Source: Caulobacter sp. FWC26
GTDB taxonomy: Bacteria; Pseudomonadota; Alphaproteobacteria; Caulobacterales; Caulobacteraceae
Reading direction: 5' to 3'
Length of the DNA: 64,000 nucleotides
Assembly: GCF_002742645.2 (NCBI RefSeq)
Contig: NZ_CP033875.1
Coordinates: forward strand, 744,001 to 808,000
The position numbers and the translations under genes were made by a program. The stretch's first letter is position 1, and the number at the start of each line of letters is the position of its first letter. Positions 25,797 through 33,906 of the stretch are shown here, piece by piece. Below the pieces are notes generated by a model. That model did not search any database. It was not told the origin of the DNA and saw nothing but the letters and a program-made list of their open reading frames with translations.

Positions 25797-27005
25797 CTAG
25801 TCCTTGTGGCGCGCGATCAGCCAACTCACCAACGGGTCGCGCCGGTCGTCGCCGTCCACACCCGATAGGATTGTTTGTCCGGTGGCGATCATCGAAGCGG
25901 TCTGGCCGTCGAGGGCGTCGAGACCGGAATAGCCTTTGGATCGTAATAGGCGGACATAACTGACGCCACGCCAACGACGCTGATCGATGACGTAGGGGGC
26001 CAGCGTGGGATCCCGGGCGGCGGCCAGGATCACAGCCAATTCACCGCGCACTACGGTCTGACCACGCCATAGGGTTGGATCGGCTCCGGGCGGTAGGGTG
26101 GGCGGAGCGCCACGCCCATCGGCGATCAAATAAACTCCGCTGATCGCGGCCTTGAACAGATCCGCCGCGGTCCTGAAATAATAGCCCACGGCCGAACGGG
26201 ACAAGCCGGCGCGCTCGGCGACCGCCCGATGGGTGAGCGCTTCTGCGCCGCCATCGACCAGAACATGACAGGCGGCGAGGGCGGCTTCGCGCCTTGGGCC
26301 TGGACCCATGGCGTCCGCCGCCACGTCGCCCGTCGGCAGGCCCAGGCGCCGATCCATTCGCCGCACGAGCCGCGAGAAAAGCGGTTCGAGCCCTACGCCG
26401 TCGCGCTCCAGCCGGCTGGCCAGCCGGTCGATAGCCATCCGACGCAGCAGGCGGTAGTCGGGATCGTCCCCCACGACCAGTCCGTTAAAGCCCTCGTCCG
26501 TGACATAGGCTGCGGCCAGACCGGCCCATATGGCGGCGTCCTCGATGCGTCCTTCGAATAGTCGGGACCAGAAGCCCCGCCGCTCAGCCAGCCAGGGCGC
26601 AACGAGGGTCGCTACCTCGGCGTCGCGCGGCGCTCTTAGCGTCAGGTCCATCCAGATCAACTGCGTCAGGCGCGCCTCGCCCTGGACCAGGGCGTCGAGA
26701 TATTGTTCCAGGATGGCGGCCAGGGCCTGGCGATCCACTCGCTCAAGGCCATCCAGGCGTTCCAGCCATTCGTCGTGCCAGCGGCGATCGCGAAGCCGCT
26801 CGCGCGTAACGACCTCGTTCAGGATGGCGGCCTTGGCGCCGAGATGGTAGGCCAGCGCGCCTGATGTCGCCCCAACGGCGTCGCCCAGGCGGCGGAAGCT
26901 CATCGCGCGCAAGCCGCCCTGGGCGAGCTCTCGTCGAGCCGCCTCGATCAAGCGATCTACCTGAGCCTCAGGGGGGGGAACGGCGTCGGGTGGTCCTGAC
27001 TTCAT
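25797..27005 (-). CDS. Double TetR-family regulator, 402 aa
   Basis: Two TetR DNA-binding domains are fused in one chain. The first, at about residues 14-60, has GLRAMSFRRLGDAVGATSGA followed by LAYHLGAKAAIL. The second, at about residues 240-290, has GAEALTHRAVAERAGLSRSA followed by VGYYFRTAADLF. Each is followed by a helical ligand-binding-like region. TetR proteins are normally about 200 residues and act as dimers, so this is a covalent dimer-like arrangement. It lies upstream of the receptor-phoD pair in the same direction and may control it in response to the imported compound. Confidence 0.85.
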   Translation of the reverse strand: MKSGPPDAVPPPEAQVDRLIEAARRELAQGGLRAMSFRRLGDAVGATSGALAYHLGAKAAILNEVVTRERLRDRRWHDEWLERLDGLERVDRQALAAILEQYLDALVQGEARLTQLIWMDLTLRAPRDAEVATLVAPWLAERRGFWSRLFEGRIEDAAIWAGLAAAYVTDEGFNGLVVGDDPDYRLLRRMAIDRLASRLERDGVGLEPLFSRLVRRMDRRLGLPTGDVAADAMGPGPRREAALAACHVLVDGGAEALTHRAVAERAGLSRSAVGYYFRTAADLFKAAISGVYLIADGRGAPPTLPPGADPTLWRGQTVVRGELAVILAAARDPTLAPYVIDQRRWRGVSYVRLLRSKGYSGLDALDGQTASMIATGQTILSGVDGDDRRDPLVSWLIARHKD

Positions 27006-27316
27006 GACTTTCTATAGCGCGAGAGCGCCTGCGAACCTCAAGAAGGATACCACTCTCGCTCGACGGCATTTTATGCGCGCGGCCGCAGCGGGCAATCGTA
27101 GTACGTCCTCTTGGCTCAAGGGGCGCCCCTGATACTCAGATTCCCAGACCGGACCTCCCGCGACGAGCGGAAATGGTTAGACACCGTCCAGAATTTCCCA
27201 AGGAATTTCGGGGAGGGCGGGGATAGGGTAAGGCGCTCTATAGTGTTGTATTTATTAGTCTATGTGATGCCGTCTCGGGCCGCCAGCGAGATAGGTCTAA
27301 GCGCTCCGCCGCTACG
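27006..27316. other. Intergenic stretch with nothing recognised
   Basis: About 310 bp between the start of the double TetR gene and the end of the isomerase gene. No gene is seen. It should hold the promoter of the TetR gene at its left end; the right half (27160-27300) is slightly AT-richer. Confidence 0.4.
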
Positions 27317-27928
27317 TTACGCTTTCGCCAACTCCGCCTCGACCTGGCCCAGGCGCTCCTTGCCAAAGAAGATCTCGTCGCCGACGAAGAACGTCGGAAT
27401 CCCGAACGCTCCTCGCGCCACGGCCGCGTCGGTGTTGGCAGCAAGCTCGGCTTTCACCGTCGGATCGCCGGTCGCCGCCAGCAGCGCCGCGCCGTCGAGG
27501 CCGGCGGTGTTGGCGACGGTGACGAACACCTCGGGGTCGTCCAGCTTCTGGCCGTCTTCCCACATGCCCTTCAGCATCGCCTCCAGATAGGTCTCGCCGA
27601 CGCCCATGCGCTGGGCGGCGATCATGCCGCGCATCAGCAGCAGGGTGTTGACCGGGAAGTGCGGGTTGAAGCGGAAGGCGGTCAGACCGTGGGCGGCGAT
27701 GAAGCGCCGGGTCTCCAGCATCTCGTAGTCCATCTTCCCCTTGATCCCGCCGAAGGCGATCATCGGGGCCTGGTTGCCGGTGGCCTTGAAGATGCCGCCC
27801 AAGAGACACGGGATTAGTTTCACGCTGGCGCCCTGGCGCGCGGCGATCTCCGGCAGCAGCTTCCATGACAGGTAGGCGTTGGGGCTGCCGAAGTCGAAGA
27901 TGAAGTCGACGGTCTTGTTATCGGTCAT
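27317..27928 (-). CDS. 2-hydroxychromene-2-carboxylate isomerase family (DsbA fold)
   Basis: 203 residues. VDFIFDFGSPNAYLSWKLLP near the N-terminus has the Ser of the NahD/GST-kappa family (SPNAY). The C-terminus has GAFGIPTFFVGDEIFFGKERL, the cis-Pro loop of DsbA-like folds. Family members isomerise hydroxychromene carboxylates in naphthalene-type degradation using glutathione, but many homologues have other uses. The start at 27928 follows GGTGAGGAG. It lies 11 nt downstream of the SDR gene, forming an operon controlled from the divergent HxlR side. Confidence 0.86.
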   Translation of the reverse strand: MTDNKTVDFIFDFGSPNAYLSWKLLPEIAARQGASVKLIPCLLGGIFKATGNQAPMIAFGGIKGKMDYEMLETRRFIAAHGLTAFRFNPHFPVNTLLLMRGMIAAQRMGVGETYLEAMLKGMWEDGQKLDDPEVFVTVANTAGLDGAALLAATGDPTVKAELAANTDAAVARGAFGIPTFFVGDEIFFGKERLGQVEAELAKA

Positions 27929-27939
27929 GGCGGGGCTCC

Positions 27940-28677
27940 TCACCAGGTCTCGGACCAGGGGCGCAGATCAAGCTCGTGCGTCCAGGCCGAGCGCGGCTGG
28001 TTGTGCAGATGGACATAGTTGGCCGCGATGTCGGCGGGCTTGAGGATCAGGTCCTGATCGAGCAGGTCTTCTACCTCGCCGCGCATCGAGCGGATGAAGA
28101 CGCCGTCGATGGCGCCGTCGACCACCACATGGGCGACATGGATTCCCTTGGGGCCCAGCTCCCGCGCCGCGCTCTGGGCCACCGCCCGCAGGCCCGCCTT
28201 GGCCGAGGCGAAGGCGCTAAATCCCTCCTTGCCGCGCAGCGAGGCGCTGGCGCCGGTGAACAGGATCGTGCCCTGGCCGCGCGGGGTCATGACACGGGCC
28301 GCCTCGCGCGCCGTGAGGAACCCGGCGAAGCAGGCCATCTCCCAGACCTTGCTGAACACCTGGGCGGTGGTTTGCGTGAGGTCGAAGCGCACGTTCGCGC
28401 CGATGTTGAAGACCGCGACCTCCAGCGGGCCGATCTCGGCCTCGATGCGGTCGACCAGGGCGATCATATCGGCCTCCTGGCGGGCGTCGACGCCGAAGGC
28501 GCGGGCGTCCTGGCCACTGGAGCGGATTTCTGCCGCCAGGGCCTCCAACTGGTCGAGGTGGCGGGGCCTGCGGGTCATGCAGACCGTGTAGCCTTCGGCC
28601 GCGAAGGCCTTGGCGATGGCGCTTCCCACCCCGTCGCCAACGCCTACCACCAGGCACGCGCCCTTGGTCGCCGTCAT
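27940..28677 (-). CDS. Short-chain dehydrogenase/reductase
   Basis: 245 residues with a Rossmann nucleotide site that is slightly unusual (LVVGVGDGVGSAIAKAFA in place of TGxxxGxG). NIGANVRF fills the NAG position. The usual catalytic Tyr of YxxxK is replaced: FSAFASAKAGLRAVAQSAAR has Phe where Tyr is expected, with the Lys retained. Many SDR-like proteins with this change are annotated simply as SDR family and may have altered chemistry. GGAGGAAAC precedes the ATG. It is paired with the isomerase and divergent from an HxlR regulator. Confidence 0.87.
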   Translation of the reverse strand: MTATKGACLVVGVGDGVGSAIAKAFAAEGYTVCMTRRPRHLDQLEALAAEIRSSGQDARAFGVDARQEADMIALVDRIEAEIGPLEVAVFNIGANVRFDLTQTTAQVFSKVWEMACFAGFLTAREAARVMTPRGQGTILFTGASASLRGKEGFSAFASAKAGLRAVAQSAARELGPKGIHVAHVVVDGAIDGVFIRSMRGEVEDLLDQDLILKPADIAANYVHLHNQPRSAWTHELDLRPWSETW

Positions 28678-28771
28678 GTCTGTTTCCTCCGCGTCTGGCC
28701 CTCAAGTTCGTATTGATTCTGTACGGAGTCAAACGCAGAATGGCGACACTTGGAAAGGCTATGAGTCACCG

Positions 28772-29230
28772 ATGAAGTGGGATGACCTCTCCGCCCAGCC
28801 CTGCTCGATCTCGCGGGCTCTGGCCGTGATCGGCGATCGCTGGACGCTGATGATCCTGCGTGACTGCTTCTTAGGGATCCGGCGGTTCGAACTGTTCCAG
28901 AAGCGCCTGGGCGTCTCGCGCACCATCGTCACCGACCGCCTGCGCACCCTGGTTGACGAAGGCGTGCTACGGCGGGTTCCGTACCAGGACAATCCCGTGC
29001 GTCACGAGTATCGCCTGACCGAGAAGGGTCTCGACCTGTACCCCGTAGTGATGGCCATCGCCCATTTCGGCGACACCCACTATGCGGGCGCCGAGGGGCC
29101 GCCGGTGCTGCGCCGGCACAAGGCCTGCGGCTGCGACTTCCATCCCGTGCAGGTCTGCTCCGAATGCGGCGAACCGGTCAGCGCCCGCCAGGTCGAGGCG
29201 CGGGCGGGGGCGGGCTTTCCGGCGCCGTAA
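28772..29230 (+). CDS. HxlR-family transcriptional regulator
   Basis: 152 residues. The signature CSISRALAVIGDRWTLMILRD opens the winged helix, followed by FELFQKRLGVSRTIVTDRLR and EYRLTEKGLDLYPVVMAIAH. The C-terminus adds a Cys-rich part (HKACGCDFHPVQVCSECGEP) with four cysteines that may bind a metal. It is transcribed divergently from the SDR-isomerase operon with a 94-nt gap, so that operon is the likely target. Regulators of this family often sense electrophiles or quinones. Confidence 0.9.
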   Translation: MKWDDLSAQPCSISRALAVIGDRWTLMILRDCFLGIRRFELFQKRLGVSRTIVTDRLRTLVDEGVLRRVPYQDNPVRHEYRLTEKGLDLYPVVMAIAHFGDTHYAGAEGPPVLRRHKACGCDFHPVQVCSECGEPVSARQVEARAGAGFPAP

Positions 29231-29237
29231 ACCATCC

Positions 29238-29348
29238 GTGTCATCCCGGCCGTAGCGCGAAGCGCGGAGAGCCGGGACCCAGGGGCGGCAGGCGCGGCGT
29301 TCCTTCACCCCCTGGGTCCCGGGTCGGCTTCGCCGTCCGGGATGACAC
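29238..29348. repeat. Nested palindromic intergenic repeat, 111 bp
   Basis: Outer arms GTGTCATCCCGG (29238-29249) and CCGGGATGACAC (29337-29348) are perfect inverted repeats. Inner arms CCGGGACCCAGGGG (29272-29285) and CCCCTGGGTCCCGG (29309-29322) are also perfect. The element fills the gap between the convergent HxlR and photolyase genes. It has the look of a REP/MITE-like interspersed element and could also act as a bidirectional terminator. Confidence 0.72.
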
Positions 29349-29366
29349 CGAGAAAAGGGTTGGGCT

Positions 29367-30896
29367 TTAACCCGTCACGCCCATCTTCACCCGCAACGCC
29401 GTGGCCTGCTTGCGGAACGCCTCGCGCTCGGCGTCGGGCATCTTTTCCAGGGTGCGCAGCGACATCATCATCCGGCCGTTGCCGGCCAGACGCTTGGCGT
29501 GACGGTCGATGAAGTCCCAGTACAGGGCGTTGAACGGACAGGCGTCGTCGCCCAGCCGCTTTTTCACCTCGTAGCGACAGCCTTTGCAGTAGTCGCTCAT
29601 GCGGTCGATATAGGCCCCGCTGGCGGCGTAGGGCTTGGAACCGACAATGCCGCCGTCGGCGAAGGTGGCCATGCCGCGGGTGTTGGGCATCTCGACCCAC
29701 TCATAGGCGTCGGCGAACACCACCATGTACCAGTCGTCCACCGCGTCGGGATGTACGCCCAGCAGCATGGCGAGGTTGCCGGTCACCATCAGCCGCTGGA
29801 TGTGGTGGGCGTAGGCGTGCTCGCGGGCGGCCCGGACGGTGTCGGCCACGCACGCCATGTCGGTCTGGCCGGTCCAGTAGAACCAGGGCAGCTTGCCCTG
29901 CGCGTCCAGGGCGTTGCGCTGGGCGTATTCGGGCATCTTCAGCCAGTAGATCCCGCGTATGAACTCGCGCCAGCCGATGATCTGGCGGATGAAGCCCTCC
30001 ACCGCGTTCAAGGGCGCGCGGCCCTCGCGCCAGGCGGCCTCGGCGCGGCGGCAGATGTCCAGCGGGTCCAGCAGGCCGATGTTCAGGGCCGGCGAGATCA
30101 GCGAATGCCACAGGAACGGCCGCTGCCAGCTCATCGCGTCCTGCCAGTCGCCAAAGCTAGGCAGCATGTCGGCGATGAAGTGGTCGAGGATCGCTGTGGC
30201 CTCGTCCGGATTGGTGGGCCAGCCAAAGCCTTTGGTGTCGCCGAAATGGTCGTCGAAGCCGCGCGAGACTTTTTCGAGCACCGCCCGCGTCGTCGGGTTG
30301 GGCGGGATGCGTAGGCGCTCGGGCGGACGCAGGCCTGGCGGCAGCTTACGGCGGTTCTCGGCGTCGAAGTTCCAGCGCCCGCCGGCCGGCTGGTCGCCGT
30401 CCATCAGAAGGCCCGTCTTGCGGCGCATCTCGCGGTAGAAGAACTCCATCCGCAGTTCGCGCCGCCCTTCGGCCCAGGCGGCGAACTGGGCGCGCGAGCA
30501 CAGGAACCGATCGTCCTCGCGGGCCTCCATCGGCACGGGAAGCTCAAGGCCCAGCAGGTGGTTTTCCAGCCCCCACTTCCCGCAGGCGGTGCGCACCACG
30601 CGGTCGAACGCGCCGGCCTCTAGAGCTCGCCGCAGCTCGCCGCTGATCGAGCCGGTGTTGCCCGGGTCTTCCAGCGCCACGTAGCGCACGTCAAAGCCGC
30701 GCGCGCGCAGGCGCTCGGCGAACTGACGCATGGCCGACCAGACGATGACCAGCTTCTGTTTGTGGTGCTTCCAGGCGGTGGCTTCCACCCGGCTCTCGAC
30801 CATCAGCACCTGGTCGCGCGCCAGGTCCGCGTCCGCCAGGGCCGACAGATTGTCCGACAACTGATCGCCCAGCACGAGGCGCAGGGCGCCAGCCAT
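29367..30896 (-). CDS. FeS-type bacterial photolyase/cryptochrome (PhrB-like)
   Basis: 509 residues. The N-terminal domain begins LRLVLGDQLSDNLSALAD, the start typical of the photolyase-related (FeS-BCP) family. FAD-domain motifs include GWREFIRGIYWLKMPEYAQR and HHIQRLMVTGNLAMLLGVHP. Four cysteines, C349, C437, C440 and C453, correspond in spacing to the [4Fe-4S] ligands of Agrobacterium PhrB, a (6-4) photolyase. It follows chrR by 12 nt, so it sits in the sigE-chrR operon and should be induced by singlet oxygen or UV-A. Confidence 0.92.
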   Translation of the reverse strand: MAGALRLVLGDQLSDNLSALADADLARDQVLMVESRVEATAWKHHKQKLVIVWSAMRQFAERLRARGFDVRYVALEDPGNTGSISGELRRALEAGAFDRVVRTACGKWGLENHLLGLELPVPMEAREDDRFLCSRAQFAAWAEGRRELRMEFFYREMRRKTGLLMDGDQPAGGRWNFDAENRRKLPPGLRPPERLRIPPNPTTRAVLEKVSRGFDDHFGDTKGFGWPTNPDEATAILDHFIADMLPSFGDWQDAMSWQRPFLWHSLISPALNIGLLDPLDICRRAEAAWREGRAPLNAVEGFIRQIIGWREFIRGIYWLKMPEYAQRNALDAQGKLPWFYWTGQTDMACVADTVRAAREHAYAHHIQRLMVTGNLAMLLGVHPDAVDDWYMVVFADAYEWVEMPNTRGMATFADGGIVGSKPYAASGAYIDRMSDYCKGCRYEVKKRLGDDACPFNALYWDFIDRHAKRLAGNGRMMMSLRTLEKMPDAEREAFRKQATALRVKMGVTG

Positions 30897-30908
30897 GTCA
30901 GAAGGGGC

Positions 30909-31547
30909 CTAGAGCTTGACGAAGGGCGCGAGTAGCTTGCCCAGGCGACCTGGCAACTGGATCTCGCCGTCCAGGGCCGCCACGCACAGGCACGGCTTGC
31001 TGGAGACCACGCGTGGCTGGTGCAGCACGCTGGGATCGGCTTCCTCGAAATCGCCTTCGCCGAACACGCCGCTCTCGGTCTCGTAGGCGCCCTCGATCAC
31101 GCAGGTCAGCTCGACGCCGCCATGGGTGTGGCGCGGCGTGGACTGGCCCGGCGCGATCTTCAGCAGGATCACCCGGCAGTCGCCGTCGCGCGGACCCAGA
31201 ACGTTGCGCACCCGCACGCCCGGACCCAGCCAGCGCCAGGGACCGAGCTCAAAGCCACGCAGCGGGGCGGGCAGGGTGGGGTCGGTCTTGTCCAGACGCA
31301 CAGTCGGCTCCTGAGGCGCAGGCTGATCCAGCAGCGCCAGGGTCTTGTCGAGCGCACCAGCGCCGAGGGCGCTCGGCTCGAGATCCTCCAGCACGCCGCC
31401 GCCGACCGCTTGGCCAAGCTCGGACCAGACGCGGGTTTCGGGACGCAGCGCCAGGTGCGTGGCCACGACCACGGCTTCGGGCGCGCTCAGGGTGCCGGCG
31501 GCGTAGGCCAGCAGGCGCTCTTCACTGGGCAGACGACGCAGGCTCAC
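30909..31547 (-). CDS. chrR: ChrR-family anti-sigma factor, cupin domain
   Basis: 212 residues, starting at a GTG that overlaps the sigE stop (GTGA). The N-terminal anti-sigma region has YAAGTLSAPEAVVVATHLAL. The C-terminal cupin keeps its four metal ligands (H140, H142, E146 and H176). In Rhodobacter ChrR the N-terminal zinc is held by H6, H31, C35 and C38. Here only H31 remains; positions 6, 35 and 38 are Leu, Arg and Thr. The protein should hold SigE inactive until singlet oxygen or peroxide is sensed through the cupin domain. Confidence 0.9.
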   Translation of the reverse strand: MSLRRLPSEERLLAYAAGTLSAPEAVVVATHLALRPETRVWSELGQAVGGGVLEDLEPSALGAGALDKTLALLDQPAPQEPTVRLDKTDPTLPAPLRGFELGPWRWLGPGVRVRNVLGPRDGDCRVILLKIAPGQSTPRHTHGGVELTCVIEGAYETESGVFGEGDFEEADPSVLHQPRVVSSKPCLCVAALDGEIQLPGRLGKLLAPFVKL

Positions 31548-32155
31548 GGCGCAACCCCCGCCTCGCGCTCGATAAAAGCGCGCAGCTTCATCATGCCAAA
31601 GCGGATACGCGCCTTGACCGTACCCAGGGGCACGCCCAGCGCCTCCGAAATCTGACTGTGGGTCTGTTCTTGGAAGAAAGCCATTTCGATTGCTTGGGAC
31701 TGGTCGGGATTGAGGGTCCGCATCGCGGAGCGGACGATCTGGGCGTCCTGCATGCCGCTGAGGATGGCGTCGGGTTGGGCGGGCTCTTCAGCGCCGAGGT
31801 TGAGGTCAACGGCGTAAAGGGCCGAGGAGCCGCGCCGCAGGCTGTCGATCCGCAGATTGCGGGCGATGGTGAAGATCCAGGCCGCCGCCGAGGCGCGTTT
31901 GGGATCGAAATAGTGAGCCTTGCGCCAGACCGCGAGCATGACCTCCTGGGCCAACTCCTCAGCTGCAGACGGGGTCGAGCCGCTGCGAACCAGCAGCGTC
32001 TTCACGCGGGGGGCGTAGTGGGCGAACAACTCCGCGAACGCGGCGCGGTCCTGCGCCTGCGCGATCCGCGTAATCAACGCGCCGCCGTCGCATTGCGCGG
32101 CGCTCACGCGCGCGCCGCTCCGAGATCGGGTCTCTGCATGTCCTGTCGCATACAT
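31544..32155 (-). CDS. sigE: ECF sigma factor SigE/RpoE (ChrR-controlled)
   Basis: 203 residues with sigma region 2 (VMLAVWRKAHYFDPKRASAA then AWIFTIARNLRIDSLRR) and region 4 (MAFFQEQTHSQISEALGVPL then GTVKARIRFGMMKLR). Pairing with chrR and a photolyase identifies it as the ECF group that answers singlet oxygen, organic peroxide and cadmium in Caulobacter and Rhodobacter. The first 25 residues are poorly conserved in appearance. An internal GTG at 32107 is a possible true start if the promoter-like sequence at 32161-32189 is used. Confidence 0.93.
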   Translation of the reverse strand: MYATGHAETRSRSGARVSAAQCDGGALITRIAQAQDRAAFAELFAHYAPRVKTLLVRSGSTPSAAEELAQEVMLAVWRKAHYFDPKRASAAAWIFTIARNLRIDSLRRGSSALYAVDLNLGAEEPAQPDAILSGMQDAQIVRSAMRTLNPDQSQAIEMAFFQEQTHSQISEALGVPLGTVKARIRFGMMKLRAFIEREAGVAP

Positions 32156-32160
32156 GCCCT

Positions 32161-32189
32161 TTATACGCGGCTGTTACGGGAACGGATGA
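32161..32189 (-). promoter_or_regulatory. Candidate autoregulatory sigE promoter
   Basis: On the minus strand TCATCC (32184-32189) is followed after 17 nt by GTATAA (32161-32166). The first resembles the TGATCC -35 of ChrR-controlled sigma factors. The -10 fit is weaker, and the spacing places the transcript start at about the annotated ATG, so the site is tentative. GGAAC just upstream could instead belong to a general-stress sigma promoter. Confidence 0.28.
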
Positions 32190-32256
32190 CTCAAGTTCCG
32201 CGTTGGCGAAGTTTTTTCTAAGCGTCGACGCATGAGGGCCGGGCGAGGGCGTCAGC

Positions 32257-32628
32257 TCAGCGTGGCTTACGCTTGGCCTGGATCTCCTCGAGCGTCAGCT
32301 TGCGGATCTTGGTCACCGGATAGCGTTGGATGCCGATGGCTTCGGGGACGATCAGCGTCGCGTCCATGCCGGCGCAGACCCAGGAACCGCCACGGGCCTC
32401 AATCCCGATTTGCATGGTCCAGTCGATGTCGCGGGATGGGGCGAACAGGGTCAGGCGATAGACGTTTCGGGGACTGATCGAGACGTCCACGGTCTGGTCG
32501 TCGACGACATTGAAGCCGCTGACGTCCGAGGCGCGGAAACAGGCACGCTCGGCCTTGGGCTCTGCCGCTAAGGCCGGGGCGGCGACGAAGATCGCGCAGA
32601 GCGCATTGGCAGCCGTGAGAAGACGCAT
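32257..32628 (-). CDS. Small exported protein, DUF6491-like
   Basis: 123 residues with a signal peptide (LLTAANALCAIFVAAPALAA). The mature part has two cysteines (RACFRASDVSGFNVVDDQTV and GSWVCAGMDATLIVPE) and ends in a basic tail. The pattern of a short exported protein with a CFR...SG..V start and a second Cys fits the DUF6491 family common in Caulobacterales. Function is unknown. It lies between sigE and nhaA with its own likely promoter. Confidence 0.68.
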   Translation of the reverse strand: MRLLTAANALCAIFVAAPALAAEPKAERACFRASDVSGFNVVDDQTVDVSISPRNVYRLTLFAPSRDIDWTMQIGIEARGGSWVCAGMDATLIVPEAIGIQRYPVTKIRKLTLEEIQAKRKPR

Positions 32629-32703
32629 GGGGTTTGCTCCGAGATTAGCGCCCGCCAGGCTCAGTGTCGCGCCGGAGCGTGGCTGGCTCAAGGCGCGACC
32701 CGC

Positions 32704-33894
32704 TCAGGTCTGGTCGGTCTTGGCGGGCGCTAGCCGCAGGATCGCCATGCCAAAGAGCGCCGAGGCGAGCGAGCCGGCGAGCACGCCGATCTTGGTCTCG
32801 TCGATCAGGAGCGGATCGCTGAAGGCCAGGGCGCCGATGAACAGGCTCATGGTGAAGCCGACGCCGCACAGCACCGCCACCCCATAGAGCTGCATCATGG
32901 ACGCGCCGCGCGGCAGGCGCGCCCAGCCCAGCTTGACCAGCGCCGCAGAGACGCCGAACACGCCGATCTGCTTGCCGACGAACAAGCCCAGCGCCACCCC
33001 CAGCGGCACCGGATCCAGCAGGGCGGCCAGCCCGATCCCCGCGAACGACAGGCCGGCGTTGGCGAAGCCGAAGACGGGCGTGACCACGAACGCGACCGGC
33101 TTGTGCAGCGCGTGCTCCAACGCATGCAGCGGCGAGTGGTCGCCCGCTCGCAAGGGAATGGCCAGGGCCAGGGCGACACCGGCCAGCGTCGCGTGAACGC
33201 CTGACTCCAGCACGAAGTACCACAGCACGACGCCCAGCAGGAGATACGGCCACAAGCTCAGCACCTTGAGCCGGTTCAGCGCGATCAGCGCCACCAGCAC
33301 CGCGCCGGCGCCGGCCAGCGCCGCCAGATGCAGTTGCTCGGTGTAGAACACCGCGATGATCATGATGGCCGCCAGATCGTCCATGATGGCGATGGCGGTC
33401 AGGAACACCTTCAGCGAGGTCGGCACGCGCGATCCCAGCAGGGCCAGGACGCCCAGGGCGAAGGCGATGTCGGTCGCCGAGGGGATCGCCCAGCCGGCGA
33501 TGCTCTCGGGGTGTTTGGCGTTGAAGGCCAGATAGATCAGAGCCGGCAGCGCGACGCCGCCCAGGGCCGCCGCGCCGGGCAGCACCACGTCGGCCGGCCG
33601 GGACAACTGGCCGTCCAGCACCTCGCGCTTGATCTCCAGGCCCACCAGCAGGAAGAACAGCGCCATCAGGCCGTCGTTGATCCAATGCAGGACGCTCTCG
33701 TCCAGGTGCACGGGGCCGAGCGCAAAGCCGAAGTGGGCGTCCAGCGCCTTGAAGTAGGTCGGCGCGAGGGGCGAGTTGGCGACGATCAAAGCCAGGGCGG
33801 CGGCGATCATCAGTACATAGCCGCCAGCGGCTTCGTTCTTCAGAAACTGCACAAGCGCGACCCGCGCGCGGTGGCTGACCGTTCGCAGCACCAT
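32704..33894 (-). CDS. nhaA: Na+/H+ antiporter NhaA
   Basis: 396 residues with about 12 membrane helices. It has the NhaA hallmarks [20 protein letters not shown] and [20 protein letters not shown], followed by [17 protein letters not shown] with the two ion-binding aspartates. [13 protein letters not shown] is near the C-terminus. It exchanges two protons for one sodium ion and protects against salt and alkaline stress. It starts 12 nt after the upstream transporter gene and is therefore probably in its operon. Confidence 0.95.
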   Translation of the reverse strand: MVLRTVSHRARVALVQFLKNEAAGGYVLMIAAALALIVANSPLAPTYFKALDAHFGFALGPVHLDESVLHWINDGLMALFFLLVGLEIKREVLDGQLSRPADVVLPGAAALGGVALPALIYLAFNAKHPESIAGWAIPSATDIAFALGVLALLGSRVPTSLKVFLTAIAIMDDLAAIMIIAVFYTEQLHLAALAGAGAVLVALIALNRLKVLSLWPYLLLGVVLWYFVLESGVHATLAGVALALAIPLRAGDHSPLHALEHALHKPVAFVVTPVFGFANAGLSFAGIGLAALLDPVPLGVALGLFVGKQIGVFGVSAALVKLGWARLPRGASMMQLYGVAVLCGVGFTMSLFIGALAFSDPLLIDETKIGVLAGSLASALFGMAILRLAPAKTDQT

Positions 33895-33906
33895 GTGGTC
33901 TTACTC

